Shown here: piece after piece, positions 33,040 to 42,476 of the stretch | How positions within the stretch are numbered: position 1 is the stretch's first letter | How the letters are laid out: every line of letters starts with the position of its first letter | Assembly (NCBI GenBank): GCA_022710725.1 | Contig: JAKLGK010000001.1 | Location: 177,010 to 241,009, forward strand | Source of the DNA: Verrucomicrobiota bacterium | Lineage (GTDB): Bacteria; Verrucomicrobiota; Kiritimatiellia; CAIQIC01; JAGNIJ01 | Direction: 5' to 3' | Length of the DNA: 64,000 nucleotides | Notes under the pieces: generated by a model | What the model saw: the letters and a program-made list of their open reading frames with translations, nothing else | Told to the model about the DNA's origin: nothing | The model's database searches: none | Translations under genes and position numbers: made by a program

Positions 33040-33600
33040 ATGGAACTGCATCCCACCATGTGGCGCACGTGCCGGGTCCTGGCCGGACCGACGCGCCTGC
33101 GCCTGCTTCGCCAGATCATCGCCGAGCCGGGCTTACCCGTCTCCGGCCTGGCCGATCGGGCCGCGTTGAAACTTTCGCGGGCCAGCCAGGAGCTTCGCCG
33201 GTTGAGTTCGCGGGAACTCGTGCAGGCGGTCCGGCAGGGCCGGGAGGTGCGATACCGTCCTTATCCCGACCCGCAGGTTCCGTCGGCTTCGCCCCTGCTG
33301 GCGGCCTTGACGGCAGCCCTGCGCCGGGGGGACGCGATGGCGGCGGATTGCCGGCGTGTTGCCGCGGCCTTCTCGCATCCGCGCCGCATCGCCATCGTTC
33401 GAGAGTTGCTGCGGGGCCCCCGTCCGGCTCCCGAACTCGCGCAGGCTCTCCCCATGCACTCCCGGACATTGTACCGCCACCTGCGCTGGCTGAAGCATAC
33501 CGGCACGGTCAAGGAAGAGGGCGCTCGTTTTCTCTTTGTCCCGGATGCGAATCCCCTGTTGCGCTGCATAGTCCGCCTTCTCCATCGCCAACGGGAGTGA
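33040..33600 (+). CDS. Tandem winged-helix (ArsR-like) transcriptional regulator
   Basis: The start at ATG 33040 (MELHPTMWRT) is chosen because the longer frame from 32983 would translate through the terminator hairpin; AAAAGG precedes this ATG. The 186-residue protein contains two ArsR-like winged-helix domains: residues ~7-75 (RTCRVLAGPTRLRLLRQIIA...LSRASQELRRL) and ~108-185 (FSHPRRIAIVRELL...MHSRTLYRHLRWL). Cysteines are few and there is no obvious metal-site pattern. A perfect 26-bp palindrome lies 35 bp after its stop, in front of asnS, and is a plausible operator. A leader RNA precedes it. Ligand and regulon are unknown. Confidence 0.78.
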   Translation: MELHPTMWRTCRVLAGPTRLRLLRQIIAEPGLPVSGLADRAALKLSRASQELRRLSSRELVQAVRQGREVRYRPYPDPQVPSASPLLAALTAALRRGDAMAADCRRVAAAFSHPRRIAIVRELLRGPRPAPELAQALPMHSRTLYRHLRWLKHTGTVKEEGARFLFVPDANPLLRCIVRLLHRQRE

Positions 33601-33634
33601 GGCCTGCCGCTTTTCATTCCCGGTTCGCAGGGCG

Positions 33635-33660
33635 GTGACATGTTTTATAAAACATGTCAC
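33635..33660. promoter_or_regulatory. Perfect 26-bp palindrome upstream of asnS
   Basis: A perfect inverted repeat centred on TTTTATAAAA with outer arms GTGACATG/CATGTCAC. It lies between the tandem-HTH gene and asnS, 75 bp before the asnS start. Its TTTATAAA core is shared with the two palindromes at 42427-42530. Length and perfect symmetry suggest a dimeric or tetrameric repressor site. Confidence 0.75.
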
Positions 33661-33734
33661 TCGGGCCGCGACGCCTTCCCGGCTTTTTTCTTGGCGGGCC
33701 CCACCCCGGCACCTATGCTCGCGCCTTGTTCACC

Positions 33735-35230
<1,496 letters not shown>

Positions 35231-35234
<4 letters not shown>

Positions 35235-35740
35235 GCACCAGGCCGTCCCGCCCCCTGAAAATCGGCGTCCTCGGCCCGCACAAGGCGACGGACGATGAAC
35301 TCCAGTTGGGCCGCGAGGTCGGCGCGGAAATCGCGCGGCGCGGGGCCACCCTGCTCTGCGGCGGGCTGGACGGCGTAATGGCCGCGGCCTCCGAGGGCGC
35401 GAAAACGGCCGGCGGCCTGACCATCGGTATCCTGCCCGGCGACACGGCCGACGGCGCCAACCCCTTCATCGACATCGCGATCCCGACGGGCCTGGGCGCC
35501 TACCGCAACATGCTGCTCGTCCGCGCCTGTGACGCGGTGATCGCCGTGCGCGGCGAGTACGGCACGCTCTCGGAAATCGCCGCCGCGCTGCGGCTCAAGG
35601 TGCCCGTGGTCGGCTTGCAAACCTGGAAACTGGTCCGCAACGGGATCGAGGATCCCGGGCTCCGCGTGGCCGCCACTCCCTCGGAGGCCGTGGACCTCGC
35701 CCTCCGCCTGGCCGCCTCGCCGCCTACCGCGCGAACTTGA
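35231..35740 (+). CDS. TIGR00725/LOG-like Rossmann protein
   Basis: A 169-residue protein read from GTG 35231, which overlaps the asnS stop (GTGA). Motifs are ATLLCGGLDGVMAAASEGA near residue 40, PGDTADGANPFIDIAIPTG near 80 and RGEYGTLSEIAAALRLK near 118. This is the TIGR00725 branch of the lysine-decarboxylase-like/molybdenum-cofactor-carrier-like superfamily. The family binds nucleotide-like ligands; its activity is not established. The last 17 bp overlap the convergent peptidase gene. Confidence 0.82.
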
Positions 35741-36587
35741 GAAACTCCGCCTCGATCGCCGCGACGGAATTCAGCCCGTAGCGCGCGGCGAAGACGGCCT
35801 GGTACCCCTGCCCGGCCGCGAGATCCGCGACAAACGGCACGAACCGGTCCGCGGGCCGGTCGAGCCGCAGCCAGCCGACCAGGTACTTCGAGGTTTCGTA
35901 AAAGGCGTGGACGGACGCGGTGTCGTTCGGATAGGCCGACGCCTCCAGCAGCGAGGCGACCGGGAACACGCGATTCAGCCGCCGGAACTGCGACCGGCGG
36001 CTCTTCTTGATGCCCTTGAAGGCGGAGTACGCGAACTCCTCGTAGAACTCCGCGAGGCCCTCGTTCAGCCACAGCGGCGGCGGCCGCTCGAGGAACCGGT
36101 TGACCACCAGGTGCGCCATCTCGTGCGCCAACACGTCGCCGCTGGACGAGGTGTCCGCCGCCTGCTGGAGGAACATCACCGGCCCCGCGACCTGGGAAAA
36201 GGACCATTCGGGCACGTCGCCGGCCGACGCGCCGAATGCCTTCCAGTCCTTTTGCGTGCGGAAGATGAAGATGTGCGAGCGCCCCTCCAGCCGGTCCGTC
36301 GCGCCTTCGAGATCGGCCCCGATGTAGCCGTAAAAGAACTCGGCCATCCGGCCGACTTTCCGGGCGAAGATTTCCTGCTCGAAATGGACGACGAAATGGG
36401 GGGTGTGCGCGTGCCGCCACTTCAGGCCGGGCATGTCGAGGGCCGTCTGCCCCCGCGGCGTCAGGGCCTTCGTGTCGACCTGCCCGCGGGCGACCTCCTG
36501 CCAGTTCGGATCCGCGGGCGGCGCGGCCGGGGCCCGGGATGCCGCGACCAGCCACGCGGCCGCGAGGACTGCCCGCCCGAGGCGCAT
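35724..36587 (-). CDS. Exported gluzincin metallopeptidase (peptidase MA-like)
   Basis: A 287-residue protein with a signal peptide (AVLAAAWLVAASRAPAA). The zinc motif HEMAH lies near residue 155 (DVLAHEMAHLVVN) and the third ligand in GLAEFYEEFAYS near residue 178; together these are the HExxH...E pattern of MA-clan peptidases. The layout fits periplasmic or secreted peptidases of the DUF1570/MA-like type. It begins 5 bp after the ferritin-like gene and so may belong to that operon. Its 3' end overlaps the convergent gene by 17 bp. Substrate unknown. Confidence 0.82.
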   Translation of the reverse strand: MRLGRAVLAAAWLVAASRAPAAPPADPNWQEVARGQVDTKALTPRGQTALDMPGLKWRHAHTPHFVVHFEQEIFARKVGRMAEFFYGYIGADLEGATDRLEGRSHIFIFRTQKDWKAFGASAGDVPEWSFSQVAGPVMFLQQAADTSSSGDVLAHEMAHLVVNRFLERPPPLWLNEGLAEFYEEFAYSAFKGIKKSRRSQFRRLNRVFPVASLLEASAYPNDTASVHAFYETSKYLVGWLRLDRPADRFVPFVADLAAGQGYQAVFAARYGLNSVAAIEAEFLKFAR

Positions 36588-36592
36588 GACGA

Positions 36593-37072
36593 TCAGGACG
36601 CCTTGGCCTGCGCCGAGAGCCAGACGATGTGCCGCATCTCCTCGTGGATGATGTCGTCGAGGCGCTTGCGGCCCAGGGCCGGCGCGGCGGCGTCGCGAAG
36701 CCCCGAGTAAAAGAGCACGGCGTCCTTCTCCATCTGGATGGCCGCGCGCAGGATGTCCGCGAGCGGTTCGCGGCCGGTCAACGCGTCCTCGGGCGACTGG
36801 TTGATCTGGATCTTGAGGTGGTCCACCATCGCGTCCAGATACGGGGCCAGGTCTCCGTACGGGTCCTCGCCCTCCGGTTTCTCGGCAGGCGTCAGGGAGC
36901 GGCGCATGTCCTCGAAGAACTGGTAATGCTGGTCCTCCTGGCCGGCGATACGGTTGAGCAGCTCGCGGCCGGCCACGTGCAGTTTCGCGGCCTTGCGGTA
37001 GTAGCGCGCGCCCTTCTCCTCCAGGCGCTGGGCCATCCGCAGGATTTCGTCGGCGGTCAGTTTAGTGGACAT
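36593..37072 (-). CDS. Ferritin-like (rubrerythrin-related) protein
   Basis: A 159-residue protein starting at ATG 37072 (MSTKLTADEI), with GGAG 8 nt upstream. It is an all-helical, ferritin-like protein with diiron-type ligands in EEKGARYYRKAA, GQEDQHYQFF, MEKDAVLFYSGL and HEEMRHIVWL. There is no rubredoxin domain. Such proteins in anaerobes reduce peroxide or bind iron. The gene follows a paralogue by 25 bp; the two share layout and about a quarter of residues by eye. Location after hypE suggests protection of oxygen-sensitive hydrogenase metabolism, but this is inference. Confidence 0.83.
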   Translation of the reverse strand: MSTKLTADEILRMAQRLEEKGARYYRKAAKLHVAGRELLNRIAGQEDQHYQFFEDMRRSLTPAEKPEGEDPYGDLAPYLDAMVDHLKIQINQSPEDALTGREPLADILRAAIQMEKDAVLFYSGLRDAAAPALGRKRLDDIIHEEMRHIVWLSAQAKAS

Positions 37073-37097
37073 GCGGGGGTCTCCGATGTGTGTGAAA

Positions 37098-37598
37098 TCA
37101 GGCCTTGCCGCGGGCCGCGTGAAGCTCCCGGGAGAGCTGAACGACATGGCTCTTCTCTTCGGCAATGATCTTGTCCAGCTTGTCCCGGCCCAGGCTGGCC
37201 GGCACCCGGTCGCGCAGCCCGGTATAGAACTGCACCGTCTTGTGTTCGAGATCGATCGCCACGCGCAGGACCTGCTCCATGCTCTCCTTGCCCGTCAGCG
37301 CGTCCGCGGCGGTCGGCGAGCCCTCGCCCCCGTGCTGGTCGGCCAGCGCCTTGAGATAAAGCAGCTCCTCGTCCATCGGGTCGTAGGTCGTCGGCTCCTT
37401 CTCGGCCGCGGCCAGCTGCGTGCGCATCAGCGAAAACGTTTCCTGGTGCTGGTCCTCCATCGCCGCGAGCTTGAACAGCAGATCCTTGCTCCGCTCGCCG
37501 GAGTGCAGCTTCGCGGCCTTGCGGTAGAACGCGCCCGCGTTCCCCTCGATGCGCTCCGCGACCTTCAAGGCTTCGTTGGCGTTGAACGTAATCGGCAT
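37098..37598 (-). CDS. Ferritin-like (rubrerythrin-related) protein
   Basis: A 166-residue helical protein with the same ligand pattern as its neighbour: RIEGNAGAFYRKAA, AMEDQHQETF, DLEHKTVQFYTGL and IAEEKSHVVQL. These supply the Glu and His ligands of a diiron site. No rubredoxin-like CxxC is present, so electrons must come from another protein. GGAG precedes the ATG. The gene starts 76 bp after hypE and could be read from the same transcript. Oxidative-stress or iron-handling function is inferred from the family. Confidence 0.84.
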   Translation of the reverse strand: MPITFNANEALKVAERIEGNAGAFYRKAAKLHSGERSKDLLFKLAAMEDQHQETFSLMRTQLAAAEKEPTTYDPMDEELLYLKALADQHGGEGSPTAADALTGKESMEQVLRVAIDLEHKTVQFYTGLRDRVPASLGRDKLDKIIAEEKSHVVQLSRELHAARGKA

Positions 37599-37674
37599 GT
37601 CCTGCTCCTTCCCTGTTTCGATGGCTTCCGCAACCTAGCACAGGACCCGGCGAAAGGCAAAGCCTGCCGGCGGT

Positions 37675-38709
37675 TCAGCAAATCCGCGGCAGGTCCTCCC
37701 CGCTCGGCGCGTCCACCATCCGCTCGCCGCCCAGCCGCGTCGCCAGCCGCACCCGGCCCGCCGGGCCCTTCACCACCTCGCCGATCGCCGCCGCCGCCCG
37801 GCCGCGCGGATGCGCCCGCAGCGCGGCCAGCGCGCGCTCCGCGTCCGCCGCCGCGCAGACGACTACCGTCTTGCCCTCGTTCGCCACGTTCAGCGGGTCC
37901 AGCCCCAGCAGGTCGCATACGCCGCGCACCTCGTCGCGCACCGGCAGCGCGTCCTCCCGTATCCGCACCCCCGCGCCGCTGGCCTCCGCGATATCGTTCA
38001 GCGCCGCCGCCAGCCCGCCGCGCGTCGGGTCGCGCAGACACCGTACGCCCGGCACGGCGTCGAGCAGGCCGCGGACCATGTCCCACAACGGCGCCACGTC
38101 GCTCTCCAGCCGCGACGAAAGCCCCCACGCCTCGCGCGCGCTCATCACCGCCACCCCGTGGTCGCCGAGCGTGCCGCTGACGAGCACCGCGTCGCCCGGC
38201 CGCGCGTTGCCCACGCCCGTGTCCGCGCCGCGGTACCGCGAGCCGAGCCCCGCCGTATTGATGAACAGCCCATCCCCCGTCCGCCGCTCGATCACCTTCG
38301 TGTCGCCCGTGACGATCCGCACCCCCGCCTCGCGCGCCGTCCGGCCGACCGACTCCATCGCCCGCCGCAGCACGTCGATTTCCAGCCCCTCCTCGATCAC
38401 CAGCCCGAGTGTCAGGGCCAGCGGCGCCGCGCCCTGCATCGCCAGGTCGTTCACCGTGCCCGACACCGCCAGCCGCCCGATGTCCCCGCCGGGGAAGAAC
38501 AGCGGGCGCACCACGTACGAATCCGTCGTCACCGCCACCTCGCGGTCCGGCGTCTCGACGTACGCGGCGTCGTCCAGTTTCTCGCTCCCGTCGTAGCCCA
38601 GGGCCGGCAGGATCACGTCCCGCAGCAGCTGCTTCGTGCGCCCGCCCCCGCCGCCGTGGGAGAGCAGGATTCGTTCGGAGGCGGATTTTCCAATGGTTGG
38701 AAAAGTCAT
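37675..38709 (-). CDS. hypE: Hydrogenase maturation protein HypE
   Basis: Converts a C-terminal cysteine thiocarbamate to thiocyanate, giving the CN ligands of the [NiFe] site. The 344-residue protein has the AIR-synthase-like fold (SERILLSHGGGGGRTKQLL, VSGTVNDLAMQGA, RIVTGDTKVI, RDPTRGGLAAALNDIAE) and ends in PRIC, the essential terminal Cys. Residues 2-8 (TFPTIGK) are the translation of a palindromic DNA repeat that overlaps the start, an unusual event for a conserved enzyme; there is no other in-frame start. An array of these repeats fills the gap to hypD. Confidence 0.95.
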   Translation of the reverse strand: MTFPTIGKSASERILLSHGGGGGRTKQLLRDVILPALGYDGSEKLDDAAYVETPDREVAVTTDSYVVRPLFFPGGDIGRLAVSGTVNDLAMQGAAPLALTLGLVIEEGLEIDVLRRAMESVGRTAREAGVRIVTGDTKVIERRTGDGLFINTAGLGSRYRGADTGVGNARPGDAVLVSGTLGDHGVAVMSAREAWGLSSRLESDVAPLWDMVRGLLDAVPGVRCLRDPTRGGLAAALNDIAEASGAGVRIREDALPVRDEVRGVCDLLGLDPLNVANEGKTVVVCAAADAERALAALRAHPRGRAAAAIGEVVKGPAGRVRLATRLGGERMVDAPSGEDLPRIC

Positions 38710-38798
38710 GGGTCTATTTTTCCAATGTTTGGAAAATTTGCGCTATTTTTTTCCAATGGTTGGAAAAATCCCGGCGTTTTTTTCCAATCATTGGAAAC
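38686..38798. repeat. Four phased TTTTCCAAT-N-TTGGAAAA palindromes at the hypD-hypE junction
   Basis: Copies at 38686-38704, 38718-38736, 38749-38767 and 38780-38798 have consensus TTTTCCAATGNTTGGAAAA. Starts are 32, 31 and 31 bp apart, about three helical turns, so all face the same side of DNA. The first copy lies inside hypE codons 2-8. As RNA each can form an 8-bp hairpin. Operator array, or REP-like element, are both possible. Confidence 0.85.
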
Positions 38799-38804
38799 CC
38801 GGCG

Positions 38805-39869
38805 CTACGTCTTTCCGAACCGGTAATACGCCGCGCAGGTGCCCTCGCTGGATACCATGCAGGCGCCGACGGGCTGGTCCGCCGTGCAGACCTTCCTGAA
38901 CAGCGGGCATTCCGGCGGGGCGCACAGGCCGCGCAGGACGTCGCCGCACCGGCAGCCCTTCGGCTCGCGGGCGGGCGGCCGGTCCAGCCCGGCCAGCAGC
39001 CGCTCCGCGTCGTGGGCGGCCCACTCCGGCCGGATGCGCAGCCCGCTGCCGGGGATCACGCCCAGCCCGCGCCACGCGGCGTCGCACTCCTCGAACGCCT
39101 CGCGGATCGCCGCCTGCGCCTTCGCGTTACCCTCGCGCGATACGCTCCGGGTATACTGCACCTCGACCTCCGCGCGGCCGTCCGCGAGCTGCCGCAGGGC
39201 CATCCGGATCGCCGCGGCGAGGTCTTCGCCCTCGAAGCCCGCGACCACGCAGGGCCGGCCGTACTGGCGGGGAATGAATTCGTAGGGCGCTGAGCCGATG
39301 ATCACGCTCACGTGGCCGGGACACAGGAACGCGTCCACCCGGACTTCGCCGCCGGCGAGCAGCGCGGCCATCGCGCGCGGCATGGTCTTGTGCCCGCACA
39401 GCACGAAGAAGTTGGGCGTGTCGCGGGCGGCCTCGCGCAGGGCCCACGCGGTGGTCGGCGCGGTGGTCTCGAACCCGACGCCGAGGAAGACGACGGCGGT
39501 CCCGGGATTCGCCCGCGCCTCGGCGAGGGCGTCGAGCGGGGAGTACACCACGCGCACCCGCGCGCCGCGGGCGCGGGCCTGCTCGAGCGACTCCCGGCTG
39601 CCGGGCACGCGGATCATGTCGCCGAACGTCGCGACGACGGTGTCCGGCCGGCCGGCGAGCGCGACGGCCTTGTCCACGTAGTCGATGGGTGTGACGCACA
39701 CCGGGCAGCCCGGGCCGGAGAGCAGTTTCACGTTGTCCGGCAGCAGCGAGCGCAGCCCGGTACGGAACGCGGCCATCGTGTGCGTGCCGCAGACCTCCAT
39801 CAACTGGACGGCCCGACCCAGGGAATGGGCCAGCGCCTGAATCGCGCGGATGGACTCGCCCGCGCTCAT
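38805..39869 (-). CDS. hypD: Hydrogenase maturation protein HypD
   Basis: The iron-sulfur scaffold on which Fe(CN)2CO is assembled with HypC and HypE. The 354-residue protein starts at ATG 39869 (MSAGESIRAI), overlapping the hypC stop by 4 bp. Signatures are LMEVCGTHTMAAF near residue 27, SGPGCPVCVTP near 53-62, VGFETTAPTTAWAL, VAGFEGEDL and the C-terminal cluster ligands in CRCGDVLRGLCAPPECPLF. All key Cys residues are present. A palindrome array follows its stop within 10 bp and separates it from hypE. Confidence 0.95.
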   Translation of the reverse strand: MSAGESIRAIQALAHSLGRAVQLMEVCGTHTMAAFRTGLRSLLPDNVKLLSGPGCPVCVTPIDYVDKAVALAGRPDTVVATFGDMIRVPGSRESLEQARARGARVRVVYSPLDALAEARANPGTAVVFLGVGFETTAPTTAWALREAARDTPNFFVLCGHKTMPRAMAALLAGGEVRVDAFLCPGHVSVIIGSAPYEFIPRQYGRPCVVAGFEGEDLAAAIRMALRQLADGRAEVEVQYTRSVSREGNAKAQAAIREAFEECDAAWRGLGVIPGSGLRIRPEWAAHDAERLLAGLDRPPAREPKGCRCGDVLRGLCAPPECPLFRKVCTADQPVGACMVSSEGTCAAYYRFGKT

Positions 39870-40090
39870 GCCCCGCCCATATCCGCCAGCGGCTTCAGCA
39901 GATCCCTGTACTCCCGCACATCGTCCTCGGTCCACTTTCGGATCGCGAAGCCGGCGTGGAGCAGCAGGTAATCGCCGGGCCGGGCGTCGTCAATGAATGA
40001 AATATTCGCCTCGCGGCGGACGCCGCCGATCTCGACGACGGCGGTGTTGCCGGAGCACTCGATGATCTTCGCTGGAACCGCAAGGCACAT
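39866..40090 (-). CDS. hypC: Hydrogenase maturation chaperone HypC
   Basis: A 74-residue chaperone that carries the Fe(CN)2CO group with HypD and delivers it to the large-subunit precursor. It starts at ATG 40090 with MCLAVPAKI; the conserved Cys2 is the metal-binding residue. The upstream frame is a shadow. EIGGVRREANISFID and DYLLLHAGFAIRKWTEDD are typical family sequence. It lies 11 bp after hypF and overlaps hypD by 4 bp. Confidence 0.95.
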   Translation of the reverse strand: MCLAVPAKIIECSGNTAVVEIGGVRREANISFIDDARPGDYLLLHAGFAIRKWTEDDVREYRDLLKPLADMGGA

Positions 40091-40101
40091 GGAGTTAGAT
40101 G

Positions 40102-41226
40102 CTACCAGCCCGACGCCGACGCCACCGCGGCCTGGCCCAGGGCCACGCCCGCGTCGCCGGGCGGAACCCGCCGCGGACAATATACTTCAAAACCCGAGGC
40201 GGACAAAGTCTCCGTCAGCCACGCGCGGAGGAGATCGTTCTGGAAGACGCCGCCGGAAAGGACGACGCGGTTCGGTTTCTCGCGCTCGCGCAACCGCCCG
40301 CACAGGGCCGCCGCGCCGGCGGCGACGGTCCGGTGGAAACGCGCGGCGAGCACGGGGATAGCGACGCCCGCGGCACGCTGTTCCAGCAGCGCATGGAGGG
40401 CCGGACCGAAGGACAGGACGGCCTCTTCCAGCGCGAACGGCCATTCGCCGGTCTCGCGCGGGTCGGCGGCCGCCTGGAGCCGGATGGCGGCATCGCCCTC
40501 GTGTGCGATCCGGTCGCACAGGCCGAGCAGCGCCGAGGCCGCGTCGAAAAGGCGGCCGGCGCTGGAAGTCCACGGCGAATGCGCGCCGGAGGCGACCAGG
40601 CCGAGCAGCATCGTTCGCTGCTCCCCGGGAATCGCGGGCAGCCACCGCGCGGCGAGGGCATCCGCCGCTTCTCCGCACTCCGCCGCCAGCCAGCTCAAGG
40701 CCATGCGCGGCGGGTTACGGATCGCGCCCTCGCCGCCGGGCAGGCGATAGGGTTTGAAATGTCCGGCGCGGCGGAAGCCCGCGTAATCCGCGACGAGGAA
40801 CTCGCCGCCCCAGACCGTGCCGTCCGGCCCGTAGCCCGAGCCGTCCAGCGCGACGCCGATCACTGGACCGGTCAGCCCGTGCTCGGCCATGCACGCGGCG
40901 GCGTGCGCGTGGTGATGCTGCACGGCGATCCGGCGATCCGCGGGAAACGCCCGGGCGAAGAGGGTGGATTCATAGTCCGGATGCAGGTCGTGCGCGACAA
41001 CCGAAGCCTTGATACCGAGCCGATCCAGCAGGGCCTCGACGGTCGCCCGGTACCGCGCGGCGGCTTCGTACTCGGCAAGATTACCGACGGGTTCCGCGAG
41101 GAAGGCGCGGCCGCCCTGCGCGGCGCAGGGCGCGGCCTTGCCGTCCGCGCCGCAGGCCAGGACCGGCGGGCCTTCCAGGGGCAGATCCACCAGAAGGCCG
41201 GCGGGATAGGCAATGGAGCCGTCCAT
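40102..41226 (-). CDS. hypF: Half-length HypF: Kae1-like carbamoyltransferase domain only
   Basis: HypF normally has ~750 residues: acylphosphatase, zinc fingers, YrdC-like domain, then a Kae1-like domain that moves a carbamoyl group to HypE. This 374-residue protein begins directly at the last domain (PPVLACGADGKAAP, AFLAEPVGNLAEY) and runs complete to ALGQAAVASA. It keeps HDLHPDYEST, QHHHAHAAACMAEHG, GVALDGSGYGPDG and VVLSGGVFQNDLL. The acylphosphatase, zinc and YrdC parts are absent; only 9 bp separate it from the upstream gene, so they are not in frame nearby. They must be encoded elsewhere, be supplied by another YrdC, or the reaction differs. Confidence 0.88.
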   Translation of the reverse strand: MDGSIAYPAGLLVDLPLEGPPVLACGADGKAAPCAAQGGRAFLAEPVGNLAEYEAAARYRATVEALLDRLGIKASVVAHDLHPDYESTLFARAFPADRRIAVQHHHAHAAACMAEHGLTGPVIGVALDGSGYGPDGTVWGGEFLVADYAGFRRAGHFKPYRLPGGEGAIRNPPRMALSWLAAECGEAADALAARWLPAIPGEQRTMLLGLVASGAHSPWTSSAGRLFDAASALLGLCDRIAHEGDAAIRLQAAADPRETGEWPFALEEAVLSFGPALHALLEQRAAGVAIPVLAARFHRTVAAGAAALCGRLREREKPNRVVLSGGVFQNDLLRAWLTETLSASGFEVYCPRRVPPGDAGVALGQAAVASASGW

Positions 41227-41235
41227 GACCCAGGC

Positions 41236-42219
41236 TCAATCCGTGCAGGGCTCGCGGCCGGTCAGGACGCGCCACTTGTTGCGCAGGACCCAGAGCGTGG
41301 GAACCCGGATGTATTTTTTCATCACGGGCGATGCGGTGCCGATCATCCAGCAGTTCTTGGGGCAATGCTTCACCTTCTCCCGCACGGCGGCGGCCTTCGG
41401 CCCGTTCCAGATCCCCTCGAAGGTCTGCGCGTGCAGGTTGCCCATGCTCTCGCACCAGACGCCTTCCTCCATGCCGTTGCACGGCCGTATTTCGCCCCAC
41501 GGATCGAGGAAGAAATTCTCCGTGCCCGCCTCGCAGGGGAGCAGGCGCGGCTGGCCCCGGACGAACTGGATGAGGCCATGGTTGAAGTAGGCGCGGTACC
41601 AGTTTTTGATTTTGCGGGTTCGGAGCAGTTCCCTGACCAGTTCCCGGAAACAGGCGATCACCTCGTCCTGCTTCTCGATCCGGTTATCGTACTTGTGGAA
41701 GTAGTAGGAGTTGTGCACGGCGGCCGTCGCGAATTCCACGTCCATGGACTTGGCGAGCTGGTAGAGTTCGAGCATGTCCTTCGCGTTGCGGTCGGAGACC
41801 GTGATGCCGAATCCGATGTCCTTCACGCCGCGCCGCTGGAGTTCGAGCAGCGTGCGCAGGCCGTGGTCGAAGCCGTCCTTCACGCCGCGCAGTTCGTCGT
41901 TGGCCGCGGGCAGGCCCTCGATGCTGATGCGGATGCCGATCCCGGGGTGTCGTTCCGCGAGCCCGAGGAGGCGCTCGGTGAGGAATCCGTTGGTGCTGAT
42001 GACGACCCGCTCGGCCTTGCGTCGCAGCACGGCCAGGATTTCGTCCAGGTCCTCGCGAACGGTCGGCTCGCCTCCGGTGACATTAGCGAAGCGGAGGCGG
42101 GGTAGCTTCTCCAGCAGGCCGGGCTTGAACTCCTCCTCGACCTTCGTCGGGAACTTCCACACGTTGCACATGTGGCAGCGGTTCGGGCACCGGTAAGTGG
42201 TTATGATCGCGGCATCCAT
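41236..42219 (-). CDS. Radical SAM/SPASM-domain protein upstream of hypF
   Basis: A 327-residue radical SAM enzyme. The [4Fe-4S] motif CPNRCHMC sits at residues ~11-18, followed by NVTGGEPTVREDL and VVISTNGFL. The C-terminal part has a SPASM/twitch-like Cys set (CEAGTENFFLDPWGEIRPCN, then VWCESMGN, and HCPKNCW), suggesting one or two auxiliary clusters. Start ATG 42219 gives a canonical N-terminus; the long frame upstream only translates DNA palindromes (VSQFINCD). It is 9 bp before hypF and probably heads the hyp operon. Function is unknown: peptide or cofactor modification are options; a role in hydrogenase maturation is inferred only from position. Confidence 0.85.
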   Translation of the reverse strand: MDAAIITTYRCPNRCHMCNVWKFPTKVEEEFKPGLLEKLPRLRFANVTGGEPTVREDLDEILAVLRRKAERVVISTNGFLTERLLGLAERHPGIGIRISIEGLPAANDELRGVKDGFDHGLRTLLELQRRGVKDIGFGITVSDRNAKDMLELYQLAKSMDVEFATAAVHNSYYFHKYDNRIEKQDEVIACFRELVRELLRTRKIKNWYRAYFNHGLIQFVRGQPRLLPCEAGTENFFLDPWGEIRPCNGMEEGVWCESMGNLHAQTFEGIWNGPKAAAVREKVKHCPKNCWMIGTASPVMKKYIRVPTLWVLRNKWRVLTGREPCTD

Positions 42220-42426
42220 GACGAGGCAACGTAGACCAGCGGCGCGGCGCTTGCAAGACCGGAGGCAACCCGAGCCTGTACCTCCTGCCCTCCGCGGCGA
42301 AGGCGTGCCCGGGGACCTGATACATACGGACGCGGCCCGCCGCGCGGCAGAGGGCAGCGAGGGAGGCGAGGCGACCGGGGCAGACACGCGCCAGGAGAGG
42401 GAAAAAACCGCCTCGAGCCCAGGCCA

Positions 42427-42454
42427 TGTATCACAGTTTATAAACTGTGATACA
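42427..42454. promoter_or_regulatory. 28-bp perfect palindrome downstream of the radical SAM promoter
   Basis: Perfect inverted repeat with core CAGTTTATAAACTG and outer arms TGTATCA/TGATACA, centred at 42440.5. It covers about +16 to +43 relative to the predicted start near 42470. A second copy is centred 78 bp away. Confidence 0.85.
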
Positions 42455-42476
42455 CAGGCCCCAGAGCGCAATTTCC

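Noticed and set aside
38686..38798. Palindrome array considered as a CRISPR
   Set aside because: Repeat units are 19 bp with only 12-13 bp between them, spacers are not unique protospacer-sized sequences, and no cas gene is near.
40102..41226. Half-length HypF considered as TsaD/Kae1
   Set aside because: Sequence and operon partners (hypC, hypD, hypE) fit the HypF C-terminal domain, and HypF-type QHHHAHAAA motif is present.
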